DNA from: Neoroseomonas oryzicola
Lineage (GTDB): Bacteria > Pseudomonadota > Alphaproteobacteria > Acetobacterales > Acetobacteraceae
NCBI RefSeq assembly: GCF_012163135.1
Contig: NZ_JAAVUP010000002.1
Span: forward strand, 1 to 64,000
Reading direction: 5' to 3'
DNA length: 64,000 nt
A program made the position numbers and the translations under genes. Below the pieces are notes generated by a model. That model did no database searches and was not told the origin of the DNA. It saw only the letters and a list, made by a program, of their open reading frames with translations. Positions 18,284 to 29,257 of the stretch are shown in pieces (position 1 is the stretch's first letter; the number at the start of each line of letters is the position of its first letter).

Positions 18284-18684
18284 CCAACCACCTGCCGGAT
18301 CCAGTCCTGCAGGTTGTAGTGCATCGTCACCCGCGCGATCCGGCCGTCCCGGATGTCGTAGAAGGCCCCGGCCGGCAGGCGGTAGCGCTGGCCGGCCGCC
18401 GGGGGCAGGCCCTCATCGGTCGCGAGGTATTCGCCCTCGACGATGAATTCCGCGCCCGCGCGGGTGCCGGTCGGTTCCGCCATCACCACGATGTCCACCA
18501 GGCGTTCCCGGTAGCAGCGATCCATCCGCGCCATGAAGGCGGCGAAGGCGTCGCGCCCGACCTCCCGGCCGCCCTGGTTCACGTCATGGGCGACATCCTC
18601 GGTGAGCAGGGCCAGCATCGCCGGGCGATCCCCCCGGTTGAAGGCGTCGAGGTGGGCGCGGATCAGGTCTGCGGCGGTATCCAA
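18280..18684 (-). CDS. Ketosteroid isomerase-related NTF2-like protein
   Basis: 134 residues from a TTG start; no ATG lies in frame near it, and AAGGA stands about seven bases upstream. The SnoaL/NTF2 pattern is clear: IRAHLDAFNRGDRPAMLALL, then HDVNQGG, FMARMDRCYRERLVD, EYLATDEGLPPA and FYDIRDGRIARVTMHYNL. Such alpha+beta barrels act as isomerases, hydrolases or small-ligand binders; the substrate is unknown. It is divergent from glyQ, 81 bases apart, and convergent with the cyclase-family gene. Confidence 0.82.
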   Translation of the reverse strand: MDTAADLIRAHLDAFNRGDRPAMLALLTEDVAHDVNQGGREVGRDAFAAFMARMDRCYRERLVDIVVMAEPTGTRAGAEFIVEGEYLATDEGLPPAAGQRYRLPAGAFYDIRDGRIARVTMHYNLQDWIRQVVG

Positions 18685-18694
18685 GGCGGTTTCC

Positions 18695-18723
18695 TTGCCG
18701 GTTGAAGGTCTGGCGCCTATAGG
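18695..18723 (+). promoter_or_regulatory. Candidate sigma-70 promoter for glyQ
   Basis: TTGCCG (18695-18700) and TATAGG (18718-18723) are separated by exactly 17 bases; each hexamer matches consensus at four of six positions. The predicted transcript start is about 35 bases before the glyQ ATG. It lies upstream of the divergent TTG start at 18684, so the two genes share this control region. Confidence 0.5.
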
Positions 18724-18765
18724 TGCGCCGCAACACAGCCCCGCGCCAGACCCCCCGGATTGCCC

Positions 18766-19635
18766 ATGCCGCAGAAGCCCCCGAGCTTCCAGGACATCAT
18801 CCTGCGCCTCCATCGCTTCTGGTCGGAGAAGGGCTGCGTCATCCTCCAGCCCTACGACATGGAAGTCGGCGCGGGCACCTTCCACCCGGCGACCACGCTG
18901 CGCGCCCTCGGCCCCAAGCCCTGGAAGGCGGCCTATGTGCAGCCCTCCCGCCGGCCCTCGGACGGGCGCTACGGCGAGAACCCGAACCGGCTGCAGCACT
19001 ACTACCAGTACCAGGTCATCCTGAAGCCGAGCCCGGCCGAACCGCAGGGCCTGCTGATCGAATCCTACCGGGCGCTGGGCATCGACCCGTCCCTGCACGA
19101 CATCCGTTTCGTCGAGGATGATTGGGAAAGCCCCACCCTCGGTGCCTGGGGCCTGGGCTGGGAGGTCTGGTGCGACGGGATGGAGGTGACCCAGTTCACC
19201 TACTTCCAGCAGGTCGGCGGCATCGCCTGCGAGCGGCCCTCGGCGGAGCTCACCTACGGCCTCGAGCGCCTCGCGATGTACATCCAGGGCGTGGAGAACG
19301 TGTACGACCTCGCCTTCAACGACGACGGCGTGAAGTATGGCGAGGTCTTCCTCCGCGCCGAGCGTGAGTACTCCGCCCACAATTTTGAGCACGCCGACGT
19401 GGCCATGCTGTTCCGCCATTTCGAGGATGCGGAGAAGGAGTGCGCTGCGCTGCTCGAGCGCGGCCTGGCGTTGCCGGCCTATGACCAGTGCATCAAGGCA
19501 AGCCATCGCTTCAACCTGCTCGACGCGCGGGGCGCGATCAGCGTGACGGAACGCGCCGCCTATATCGGCCGCGTGCGCAACCTGGCGAAGGGGTGCTGCG
19601 AGTCCTGGCTCGCGGGGGAGACGGCTGGTGCCTGA
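18766..19635 (+). CDS. glyQ: Glycine--tRNA ligase subunit alpha
   Basis: 289 residues from the ATG encoding [20 protein letters not shown]; a TTG two codons earlier is possible but less likely. Class II synthetase motifs are visible: [20 protein letters not shown], the [20 protein letters not shown] segment (about residues 63-82) and the helix following [20 protein letters not shown]. The alpha subunit performs glycine activation in the alpha2beta2 enzyme. It overlaps glyS by eight bases. Confidence 0.98.
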   Translation: MPQKPPSFQDIILRLHRFWSEKGCVILQPYDMEVGAGTFHPATTLRALGPKPWKAAYVQPSRRPSDGRYGENPNRLQHYYQYQVILKPSPAEPQGLLIESYRALGIDPSLHDIRFVEDDWESPTLGAWGLGWEVWCDGMEVTQFTYFQQVGGIACERPSAELTYGLERLAMYIQGVENVYDLAFNDDGVKYGEVFLRAEREYSAHNFEHADVAMLFRHFEDAEKECAALLERGLALPAYDQCIKASHRFNLLDARGAISVTERAAYIGRVRNLAKGCCESWLAGETAGA

Positions 19636-21958
19636 ACTGCTGCTGGAACTGTTCTCCGAGGAAATCCCGGCGCGCATGCAGGCGCGCGCGGCCGAGGACC
19701 TTTCCCGCCTGTTCGCCGAACGCTGCGCCGCGCTGGTCGAGGCGCCGCCCGTCACCTTCCATGGCCCCCGCCGCATCGGCCTGTCCGCCCTGCTGCGCGC
19801 CTCGGTCACCACCGAGGGCAAGGAGGAACGCGGGCCCCGCATCGGCGCCCCCGACCAGGCGCTGGACGGCTTCCTGCGCAAGCACGGCGCGACGCGGGAT
19901 GCGCTGAAGCAGGAAGGCCAGTTCTGGGTCCTGTCCAAGCCGGGCGAGACGGTCGAGGCCCGCGCCCTCGTCGCCGCCGCCATCCCGGCGATCATCCGCG
20001 CCTTCCCCTGGCCCAAGTCGATGCGCTGGGGCGGGTCCTCGCCGATGCCGTGGGTGCGGCCGCTCAAGCGCATCCTGTGCGTGCTGGACGGCGCCGTGGT
20101 GCCCTTCGACCTGCGCGCCGGCGAGGATGACGGGCATGGCCTCGCCTCGGGCAACGAGACCGAGGGCCACCGCATCATGGCTCCCGGCGCCTTCGCCGTG
20201 CGCGGCCTGACCGACTACCAGGAAGGCCTGCGCGAGCGCCGCGTGGTGCTGGACGCGGCCGAGCGCGCGCGCGAGATCCGCGACGGCATCGCGGCGCTGG
20301 CCGCCGCCGAGGGCCTGACGGTGGTGCCGGACGAAGGCCTGGTGACCGAGGTCGCCGGCCTGGTCGAATGGCCTGTCCCGCTGCTGGGGCGCATCGACGA
20401 CGCCTTCATGGACCTCCCGCCCGAGGTCATGCGCACGACGATGCGCGTGAACCAGCGCTACTTCGCGCTGCGCCAGGCGGACGGGTCCGCCGCGCCGCGC
20501 TTCGCGCTGGTGGCCAACATCCTGGCCCCCGATGGCGGAGCGGCGATCGTCGCGGGCAATGAGCGCGTGCTGCGCGCGCGCCTGTCGGATGCACGGTTCT
20601 TCTGGGACCTCGACCGCAAGCAGTCGCTGGAATCCTTCCTGCCGAAGCTCGATTCCGTGGTGTTCCACGCGAAGCTCGGCACGCAGGGGCAGCGTGTCGC
20701 GCGGCTCGAACGCCTGGCGCGGATCATCGCGGCGAAGCTGGGCGCAGATCCGGACGATGCCGCCCGCGCGGCGCGGCTGGCCAAGGCCGACCTGGCCTCC
20801 GGCATGGTGGGCGAGTTCCCCGAACTCCAGGGCGTGATGGGCCGCTACTACGCCCTCGGCCAGGGCGAGAAGCCCGCGGTCGCCGAGGCGATCGCCGCGC
20901 ATTACCGCCCGCTCGGCCCGGGGGACGAGGTGCCGGCCGAGCCGGTGGCGATCGCGGTCGCGCTCGCCGACAAGCTCGATCAGCTCGCCGGCTTCTTCGC
21001 CGTGGGCGAGAAGCCGACCGGATCCGGCGACCCCTTCGCGTTGCGCCGCGCCGCCCTCGGCATCATCCGCATCGTGCGCGAGAACGGGCTGCGGCTCGCC
21101 CTGCGGCACCTGCTGGAAGAGGCGATGGCGGGCTACGTCGGCCAATGGCGCCACTCCCCCTGGATCGCCGCCGATCCGAAGCAGGTCGCTCCGCTGGTCG
21201 AGAACCGCGACGTCCGCCACGAATTGCTCGAGACCGCCGCCCGGCTGGAAGGCGAGGGCGTCGCCGCGAATGAGCGGATCCTGGTGCGGCTGATGGACCT
21301 CGGCCACGTGCCCGCCCTGCGCGAGCACGGCATCCCGGTCTTCGTCGTGCCCCAGACCGGCTCCTCGGGCGAGCTCACCCGGGTCTTCCGCGCGACGGAC
21401 GCGGTGGAGGTGCCCAAGGCCGCCGCGCTTGGCCGCGAGCTGATGGACTTCCTCGCCGACCGCCTCCGCGTCCAGCTCCGCGCCGAGGGCACGCGCCACG
21501 ACGTCGTCACCGCCGTCCTCGGCGCCGCCCCGGACGACGACCTCAACCGTCTGCTTCGCCGCGCCGATTCGGTCCGCGCCTTCGTCGAATCCGAGGCCGG
21601 GGCCAACCTGCTCGCCGCCCATCGCCGCGCGGCCAACATCCTCCGCATCGAGGAAAAGCGCGACGGCCACACTTACGATACCGGCTACGAGCACCACCTG
21701 CTCAAGGCGCATCAGGAGGAGGCGCTCGCCACCGCGCTGGAAGCGGCCGCCGCCCGGATCGAGCTCGACCTCTCGGCCGAGGATTTCGAACGCGCGATGG
21801 AGGCCATGGCCACCCTGCGCGCCCCGGTGGATGCCTTCTTCGACAAGGTGATCGTCAACGATCCCGCGCCGGAACTTCGCCGCAATCGCCTGAAACTACT
21901 CGCTCGCCTCCGCGCCACGATGGACGCGGTGGCGGATTTCTCGAAGATCGAAGCCTGA
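19628..21958 (+). CDS. glyS: Glycine--tRNA ligase subunit beta
   Basis: 776 residues from GTG, overlapping glyQ by eight bases. Recognised by [20 protein letters not shown] at the N-terminus, the WPKSMRWG segment, the HD-like middle region and a C-terminal anticodon-binding domain (about residues 650-770). The beta subunit recognises and binds tRNA-Gly. It is some 85 residues longer than E. coli GlyS (689); the extra length is spread through the middle and C-terminal parts. ppdK follows 13 bases later. Confidence 0.97.
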   Translation: MPELLLELFSEEIPARMQARAAEDLSRLFAERCAALVEAPPVTFHGPRRIGLSALLRASVTTEGKEERGPRIGAPDQALDGFLRKHGATRDALKQEGQFWVLSKPGETVEARALVAAAIPAIIRAFPWPKSMRWGGSSPMPWVRPLKRILCVLDGAVVPFDLRAGEDDGHGLASGNETEGHRIMAPGAFAVRGLTDYQEGLRERRVVLDAAERAREIRDGIAALAAAEGLTVVPDEGLVTEVAGLVEWPVPLLGRIDDAFMDLPPEVMRTTMRVNQRYFALRQADGSAAPRFALVANILAPDGGAAIVAGNERVLRARLSDARFFWDLDRKQSLESFLPKLDSVVFHAKLGTQGQRVARLERLARIIAAKLGADPDDAARAARLAKADLASGMVGEFPELQGVMGRYYALGQGEKPAVAEAIAAHYRPLGPGDEVPAEPVAIAVALADKLDQLAGFFAVGEKPTGSGDPFALRRAALGIIRIVRENGLRLALRHLLEEAMAGYVGQWRHSPWIAADPKQVAPLVENRDVRHELLETAARLEGEGVAANERILVRLMDLGHVPALREHGIPVFVVPQTGSSGELTRVFRATDAVEVPKAAALGRELMDFLADRLRVQLRAEGTRHDVVTAVLGAAPDDDLNRLLRRADSVRAFVESEAGANLLAAHRRAANILRIEEKRDGHTYDTGYEHHLLKAHQEEALATALEAAAARIELDLSAEDFERAMEAMATLRAPVDAFFDKVIVNDPAPELRRNRLKLLARLRATMDAVADFSKIEA

Positions 21959-21971
21959 GGGGGAGCCCCCG

Positions 21972-24644
<2,673 letters not shown>

Positions 24645-24654
24645 GGCGGCGTGC

Positions 24655-24750
24655 GGGGGAGGGCGCGGCCCTCCCCCGGACCCCCACCCGCCAAAGGCCG
24701 AAGGGCCTTTGGAAACCGTTTGATTGATCGGGGATTTCGGGGAGGGGGCA
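24655..24750 (+). repeat. Two-hairpin GC-rich repeat, unit 1
   Basis: Hairpin 1 is GGGGGAGGG/CCCTCCCCC (24655-24677). A linker CGGACCCCCACCC follows, then hairpin 2, CCAAAGGCC-GAAG-GGCCTTTGG (24691-24712), and a tail ending ATTTCGGGGAGGGGGCA (24734-24750). Unit 2 is the same order of elements on the opposite strand. The pair fills the gap between the convergent ppdK and lysozyme-like genes and looks like a REP/BIME-type element. Confidence 0.75.
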
Positions 24751-24781
24751 CACGCGCGTTTCCGGCGCGAAGGGCGCACCA

Positions 24782-24878
24782 TGCCCCCCCCCCGAAAACC
24801 CCGACCAAGTCCTGGTGTCCAGAGGCCTTTCGGCCTCTGGTGGGGTGAGGTCCGGAGAGGGGCAAGGCCCCCCTCCCC
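24782..24878 (-). repeat. Two-hairpin GC-rich repeat, unit 2 (inverted)
   Basis: Read on the minus strand it matches unit 1 element by element: hairpin 1 (imperfect GGAGGGGGGC stem, 24854-24878), linker CGGACCTCACCCC, hairpin 2 CCAGAGGCC-GAAA-GGCCTCTGG (24819-24840) and a tail TCGGGGTTTTCGGGG followed by a ten-base G-run (plus-strand C-run 24784-24793). Compensated changes in hairpin 2 (AAAGG to GAGG with the matching partner change) support selection for structure. Confidence 0.75.
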
Positions 24879-24884
24879 AGCCCC

Positions 24885-25691
24885 CTACGCCGCCGGACCC
24901 CCCCCCCCCCCGGTGGCCCCGTTCCCCCGCCGGTCGCTGGCGTAGGCGACCTCGGCGAAGCCGCGCAGCCGGGCCTCGATGCTGGCGAAGGCTGCGCGCT
25001 GCGCGGGTGGGACCGGGGCGTCGGGCGTTTCGGTGCGGTGGGCGATGTAGCGCGCGAGCATGCCCGGACCGCGCCGGTGCGCCGCGGCAACCAGGCCGCC
25101 TTCGGTGATCGGGATGGGGGCGCCGTCCAGCCCGGTGACGGTGGTGCCCGCCGCGCCAAGCGTACCGAGCCGCTCCAGGATCACCTCCTGTCGTGCAAGG
25201 AAGGCGGACAGCGCCGCCTCCTGCACCGCGGGGCTGGCGAGGAAACTGGCCTCGTCCGTCACGCCTTGGGCGGTGGCGATGTCGGTCCAGCGGCCCTCGG
25301 CGTCGGTCCAGCCGATGTCGCGCAGCGCGACCGGGACGAACTGATAGCGGCCGAGCGCGCCGGAACTGGGGTTGCGCAGGCCGTAGCCGTCCTCGGCGTG
25401 CTCGGCGCTGCGCTCGGCCTCGGCGATGCGCTGGCGGAACTCGGCGTTGCGCAGCCCGTCCCAGGGGCGCAGCGCGGCGTCCTGCGTCACGGGACGTGCG
25501 ACCACCGGCGTGGCGGCGGGTGCGGGCGCGCGGGCGATGGCTGGCTGGAGGGCCGGGCGCGCCGGGCTGGGCGTCGCGGGCGGCTGCGCCCGGGCGAGGG
25601 CGGGCTTGAAATCCCGGTGCTTCGGCGCCCGCGCCGGCGGGGCGGCGGATGCCGGTGGTCCGGCCGGTCGGGGGGCGGTCGGGCTCGTCAT
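24885..25691 (-). CDS. Lysozyme/transglycosylase-like protein without signal peptide
   Basis: 268 residues from the ATG encoding MTSPTAPRPAG; another ATG three codons upstream is possible. Residues 1-70 are Pro/Ala-rich and probably disordered, with no signal peptide. From residue 80, EFRQRIAEAERSAEHAEDGY leads to NPSSGALGRYQF (107-118), a pattern typical of lysozyme-like and lytic transglycosylase folds, and GGLVAAAHRRGPG follows. The C-terminus (GATGGGGGPAA) is encoded by a 14-base G-run. It lies 26 bases after the deacetylase gene, suggesting a cell-wall role. How it would reach the wall is unclear. Confidence 0.65.
   Translation of the reverse strand: MTSPTAPRPAGPPASAAPPARAPKHRDFKPALARAQPPATPSPARPALQPAIARAPAPAATPVVARPVTQDAALRPWDGLRNAEFRQRIAEAERSAEHAEDGYGLRNPSSGALGRYQFVPVALRDIGWTDAEGRWTDIATAQGVTDEASFLASPAVQEAALSAFLARQEVILERLGTLGAAGTTVTGLDGAPIPITEGGLVAAAHRRGPGMLARYIAHRTETPDAPVPPAQRAAFASIEARLRGFAEVAYASDRRGNGATGGGGGPAA
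24898..24911. repeat. 14-base C homopolymer at the 3' end of the lysozyme-like gene
   Basis: An uninterrupted run of 14 C on the plus strand (G on the coding strand) encodes the Gly tract just before the stop of the minus-strand gene. Gain or loss of one base would shift the last codons and carry translation past the present stop into the hairpin repeat. It is also a classic place for sequencing error. Confidence 0.8.
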
Positions 25692-25717
25692 GGCCGGCAT
25701 ATCCTGCCGGGTGCCCG

Positions 25718-26479
25718 TCAACGGGTGGTGAAGGCCGTCTCCTGCGCGGTGTCGAGCCAGGCGAAGGCGTAGCCGCGCGCCTTGAGCTGCGCGACGCCCT
25801 CGATGACGCCCGGGCCGCTCGGCCGGTCGGGGCGGTTGGTGTGGGCGATGATGACGTCCCCGTCCCGCGCCGCGGCGATGCGCCGGGCGACGGCGGCGGC
25901 GGGCAGGGAGGCGCCTTCGTCCCCGTTCACCGAATACCCGGCGATGCGCAGATCCATGGCGCGGATCGCCTCGATCGCCGCGGGGCTGTAGAGCGCGGTC
26001 GCGCCGCGATACCAGCCCGGCGCCGGCGCGCCCGTCGCCGCGATGGCCGAGGCGCCGCCGGAGACCTCGTGGCGCACCGCCTCGATCGTGCCGGCCACCG
26101 GCAGCCCGAACAGCCGGCCGGTGCCCAGGATCGCCGGCACGTGCCGGTCCCCGTGGTTCTGCAGGGCGAACAGGTCCCGCCGGTCGCGCAGCAGCGCGAC
26201 GGTCGAGGGGTTGGCGCGGATCCAGCGCGCCGTCGCGAAGACGGTCGCCGGGATGCCGAGGTTCAGCAGCCCGCCGATCACCCGCATGTCCGCCGCGCCC
26301 GAGCAGGCGTCGATCGTCAGCGCGACCCGCGGCGCCGCCCCCGCCGCCGGCAGGCGCAGGCCGGGCGAGACATGGTCCGCCGCCGTCGCGCCGCCGGGCC
26401 GCACGGCGCCCGCGACGGCGGCGCAGAGCAGCGCGCGGCGGGCGACGGAGGGTGGGCAGCAGCGACAGGGGTCCGGCAT
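25718..26479 (-). CDS. Polysaccharide deacetylase family protein (NodB domain)
   Basis: 253 residues from the ATG encoding MPDPCRCC; the frame is open upstream, but that region overlaps the divergent acetyltransferase. An N-terminal signal with a twin arginine (SVARRALLCAAVAGAV) suggests export. Motif 1 is LTIDACSG (Asp57 as candidate base, Ala at the usual second Asp), motif 2 is NHGDRH (His109, His113 metal ligands), and motif 3 is GWYRGATALYS. This family removes N- or O-acetyl groups from chitin, peptidoglycan or other glycans. Paired with the lysozyme-like gene downstream. Confidence 0.85.
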   Translation of the reverse strand: MPDPCRCCPPSVARRALLCAAVAGAVRPGGATAADHVSPGLRLPAAGAAPRVALTIDACSGAADMRVIGGLLNLGIPATVFATARWIRANPSTVALLRDRRDLFALQNHGDRHVPAILGTGRLFGLPVAGTIEAVRHEVSGGASAIAATGAPAPGWYRGATALYSPAAIEAIRAMDLRIAGYSVNGDEGASLPAAAVARRIAAARDGDVIIAHTNRPDRPSGPGVIEGVAQLKARGYAFAWLDTAQETAFTTR

Positions 26480-26516
26480 GACGTGCGGGACGTAGCATCC
26501 CGGCGCTTGCCGGCCG

Positions 26517-26972
26517 ATGATCCGCTGCGTGACGAATCCTTCAGATGCGGCGGGGCCGCCCGGCGCGGTCCTGACGCTCGACCCCGATCCGCCGGGCGAA
26601 TTCCGCGCCGAGCTCGCGCGCCACATCCACGCCTTCCACGGGCAGACCGTGCCCTACGCCGTGCGCCGCTTCGGCGTTGCGCTGCGGGATGCCGATGGAC
26701 GGCTGCTCGCCGGCTTCTCCGGTGTCATGTCCTGGGGGTGGTTGTTCGTCGAGGCGGTGTGGGTGGATACCTCCCTGCGCGGCCAGGGTGCCGGGCGCCG
26801 CCTGATGGCGCGCGCCGAGGCCCATGCCCGCGCCGAAGGCTGCCATTCCGCCTGGCTCGACACCTTCCAGGCCGAGGCCTTCTACCTGGCGCTGGGCTAC
26901 GAACGCTTCGGCCTGCTCGAGGATTATCCCGCCGGCCAGTCCCGGGCCTTCCTGCGCAAGCGGCTCGCCTAG
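26517..26972 (+). CDS. GNAT family N-acetyltransferase
   Basis: 151 residues. The acetyl-CoA-binding motif is VWVDTSLRGQGAGRRLMARA (about residues 81-100, with RGQGAG as the pyrophosphate loop), followed by AEGCHSAWLDTFQAEAFYLA and LGYERFG. The acceptor is not predictable. It is divergent from the deacetylase gene with 37 bases between the start codons, and its stop overlaps the convergent methyltransferase gene by four bases. Confidence 0.9.
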   Translation: MIRCVTNPSDAAGPPGAVLTLDPDPPGEFRAELARHIHAFHGQTVPYAVRRFGVALRDADGRLLAGFSGVMSWGWLFVEAVWVDTSLRGQGAGRRLMARAEAHARAEGCHSAWLDTFQAEAFYLALGYERFGLLEDYPAGQSRAFLRKRLA

Positions 26973-27424
26973 ACCCAGCGCCGCACCCGTCCCCGATACG
27001 CTTCGTAGGCCGCCCCGAAGCGCGTCGCGAGGTAGGCCTCCTCCTTCGCTACCACCAGCCGATCCAGCACCAGGTGGCTCGCCACCACCGCGACCCAGCC
27101 CCAGAGGTCGCCCCAGCGCAGCGCGAAACCGGCCACGCCCAGGATGAAGCCGAGATAGATCGGGTTGCGGCTGAACCGGAACGGGCCGGTCTCGACCATC
27201 CGCGTGTCGGGCTTGTCGGGCCGCGGGTCGTTGCCGGCCTTCAGCATCACCAGCAGCGCCCAGCCGATCAGCGCGATGGCCGCGAAGATGACCAGGGAGC
27301 CGAATTCGGGCAGAGGCGGGCCGATCCGCACCGGCACGATGCGTTCCAGCCCCCAGGCCACGGCCAACAGCGCCGCGACCATCACCGGCGGTGGGATGCG
27401 CACGCCGGGGCCGTGGTCGCTCAC
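26969..27424 (-). CDS. Small membrane methyltransferase (ICMT/PEMT-like)
   Basis: 151 residues with about four membrane segments. The C-terminal half has ETGPFRFSRNPIYLGFILG (about residues 78-96) and KEEAYLATRFGAAYEAYRGR (about 127-146), the signature of the isoprenylcysteine carboxyl methyltransferase / phospholipid methyltransferase-like family. Bacterial members act on lipids or are uncharacterised; the substrate here is unknown. It overlaps the end of ygfZ by four bases, so the two are probably co-translated. Confidence 0.85.
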   Translation of the reverse strand: MSDHGPGVRIPPPVMVAALLAVAWGLERIVPVRIGPPLPEFGSLVIFAAIALIGWALLVMLKAGNDPRPDKPDTRMVETGPFRFSRNPIYLGFILGVAGFALRWGDLWGWVAVVASHLVLDRLVVAKEEAYLATRFGAAYEAYRGRVRRWV

Positions 27425-28245
27425 GCCTCCTCGCGGGCCGGCAGGCGCATCCAGGCGGCGATGCGGGGGACTAGGCGCGCCTCGCCCGCCGTGAAGGGGG
27501 CGCGGTCCAGCGCATCGATCCGCAGCAGCGCGATGCCGGTCCCGTCGCGGCCGGAGCGCATCTCACCGACCTCGGCGCCCGCGGGATCCGTGACAATCGT
27601 CCCACGCGGGGGCAGGGGCCCCTCGACCGCGACCGGCACCAGCCGTCGCTTGATCAGCCCGCGATAGCGCGTCCGCGCCGTCAGCTCCTGGCCCATGTAG
27701 CAGCCCTTGGACCAGGACACGCCGTGCAGCTCGTCGAAGCCGGCCTCGAGCAGCACGGACTTCTCGCGCTCCATGTCGCGCGACCCGTCCGGCAGGCCGA
27801 GCGCGAGGCGATGGCGGTCGTAGTCCTCGGCCGTCGCGTCGGTTGCGAGCGGCGCACGGGACAGCACCCGCCAGCCCGCCTCGGGCAGTCGCGGATCGGG
27901 CACCACGACGTCACCCGCAGCCGGCGCCGTGCCCCAGGCGGCATGGACGTGCCAATCCTCGGACGCATCGCGCAGCGTCACCTTCGACCGCAGCCGGAAT
28001 CGCCCGAGCCGCGTGGCGAGGTCCGCGACCTGCGCGCGCTCGGCGTCCAGCAGGAAGGCGTCCTCGGTCGCGACGACGAAGAAATCCGCGAGCCACTTGC
28101 CCTGCGGCGTCAGCAGTGCGCTCCAGGCCACCTGGCCCGGGGCGAGGTGGGTCACGTCGTTGGAAACGAGGCCCTGCAGGAAGGCGGCCCGGTCCGGGCC
28201 GGCGACCTCCAGCACGCCCCGGTCGGGGAGGATGGCGACACTCAT
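27421..28245 (-). CDS. ygfZ: Folate-dependent Fe-S cluster protein YgfZ
   Basis: 274 residues. The family hallmark KGCYMGQELTAR (residues 180-191, with the conserved Cys182) is intact, and the N-terminal GcvT-like fold starts LEVAGPDRAAFLQGLVSNDV. YgfZ/IBA57 proteins help assemble or repair [4Fe-4S] clusters with tetrahydrofolate. It is first of a two-gene minus-strand set with the membrane methyltransferase, and 73 bases divergent from the glycosyltransferase gene. Confidence 0.95.
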   Translation of the reverse strand: MSVAILPDRGVLEVAGPDRAAFLQGLVSNDVTHLAPGQVAWSALLTPQGKWLADFFVVATEDAFLLDAERAQVADLATRLGRFRLRSKVTLRDASEDWHVHAAWGTAPAAGDVVVPDPRLPEAGWRVLSRAPLATDATAEDYDRHRLALGLPDGSRDMEREKSVLLEAGFDELHGVSWSKGCYMGQELTARTRYRGLIKRRLVPVAVEGPLPPRGTIVTDPAGAEVGEMRSGRDGTGIALLRIDALDRAPFTAGEARLVPRIAAWMRLPAREEA

Positions 28246-28318
28246 GACGTGTCAGGTGTGCCGGATCGGCCACGGCTGCAACCTCCCCCCCCGGTCCGGA
28301 GCGTGATACAGGCGCCGC

Positions 28319-29257
28319 GTGCGCGTCCTCTTCATCACCTCGACCCGGATCGGCGATGCCGTGCTGTCGACGGGGCTGCTCGACCACCTGATGCGGGAGC
28401 ATCCGGAGGCGCGCTTCACCATCGCCTGCGGGCGGGTGGCCGAGGGCGTCTTCAGCCGCATGCCGGCGCTCGAGCGCCTGATCCCGATCGAGAAGAAGCG
28501 CTACGGCCTGCACTGGCTCGGCCTGTGGTGGCAGGTGGCCTTCCGGCGCTGGGACCTGGTGGTCGACCTGCGCGGATCGGCGATTGCCTGGATGCTGCTG
28601 GCGAAGCGGCGGGCAGTTATGCGCGGCGGGCGGCGGCCGGGGCACCGGCTGCTGCATATCGCGCAGACGCTCGGCATCAGCCCCGCGCCGCGCCCGGTCG
28701 CCTGGTTCGGGCCGGAGGAGGAGGCGAAGGCCGCCGCCCTGCTGCCCAAGGGCGCGCCGGTGCTGGCCCTGGGGCCGACCGCGAACTGGGTGCGCAAGGT
28801 CTGGCCGCCGGACCGCTTCCTGACCCTGGCAAGGCTGCTGACCGAACCCGGCGGCGCGCTGGAAGGGGCGCGGATCGCCGTGCTCGGCGGGCCGGGGGAC
28901 CAGGAGCGCGCCATGGCCGCCCCCGTCCTGGCGGGACTGCCCGACGCCGTGGACCTGGTCGGGCAGCTGGACCTGCCCGAGGCGGCCGCCGTGCTGTCCC
29001 GCTGCGCGCTCTATGTCGGCAATGATTCCGGGCTGATGCATCTCTCGGCCGCGGCGGGGACGCCGACCATCGGGCTGTTCGGCCCGACCCCGGCCTCGGA
29101 ATACGCGCCGGTGGGCGTCCGCGCGCTCGCGGTGCTGGCCAAGGGGCCGCCGGGCAACGCGCCGATGGGGGCGCTGTCGGCGACCCGCGTCGCGGAACAG
29201 GCAGCTGCACTGCTCGCCCGCCCTGATCCCGTCGAACTGGGGGAGGCGGTGTCGTGA
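28319..29257 (+). CDS. Glycosyltransferase family 9 (heptosyltransferase-like)
   Basis: 312 residues from GTG. It has the GT9 two-Rossmann layout: MRVLFITSTRIGDAVLSTGL at the N-terminus, LGPTANWVRKVWPPDRF (about residues 155-171) and LYVGNDSGLMHLSAAAGTPT (about 231-250), which is the ADP-heptose-binding signature. Family members add heptose to LPS core. The acceptor is unknown. First of three overlapping glycosyltransferase genes; its end overlaps the next start by four bases. Confidence 0.9.
   Translation: MRVLFITSTRIGDAVLSTGLLDHLMREHPEARFTIACGRVAEGVFSRMPALERLIPIEKKRYGLHWLGLWWQVAFRRWDLVVDLRGSAIAWMLLAKRRAVMRGGRRPGHRLLHIAQTLGISPAPRPVAWFGPEEEAKAAALLPKGAPVLALGPTANWVRKVWPPDRFLTLARLLTEPGGALEGARIAVLGGPGDQERAMAAPVLAGLPDAVDLVGQLDLPEAAAVLSRCALYVGNDSGLMHLSAAAGTPTIGLFGPTPASEYAPVGVRALAVLAKGPPGNAPMGALSATRVAEQAAALLARPDPVELGEAVS

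Noticed and set aside
24645..24884. Insertion sequence or integration remnant between ppdK and the lysozyme-like gene
   Set aside because: No transposase fragment, target-site duplication or tRNA end is visible; a REP-like inverted pair explains the symmetry better.
24645..24884. CRISPR array
   Set aside because: There are only two inverted, self-complementary units rather than several direct repeats with spacers, and no cas genes.
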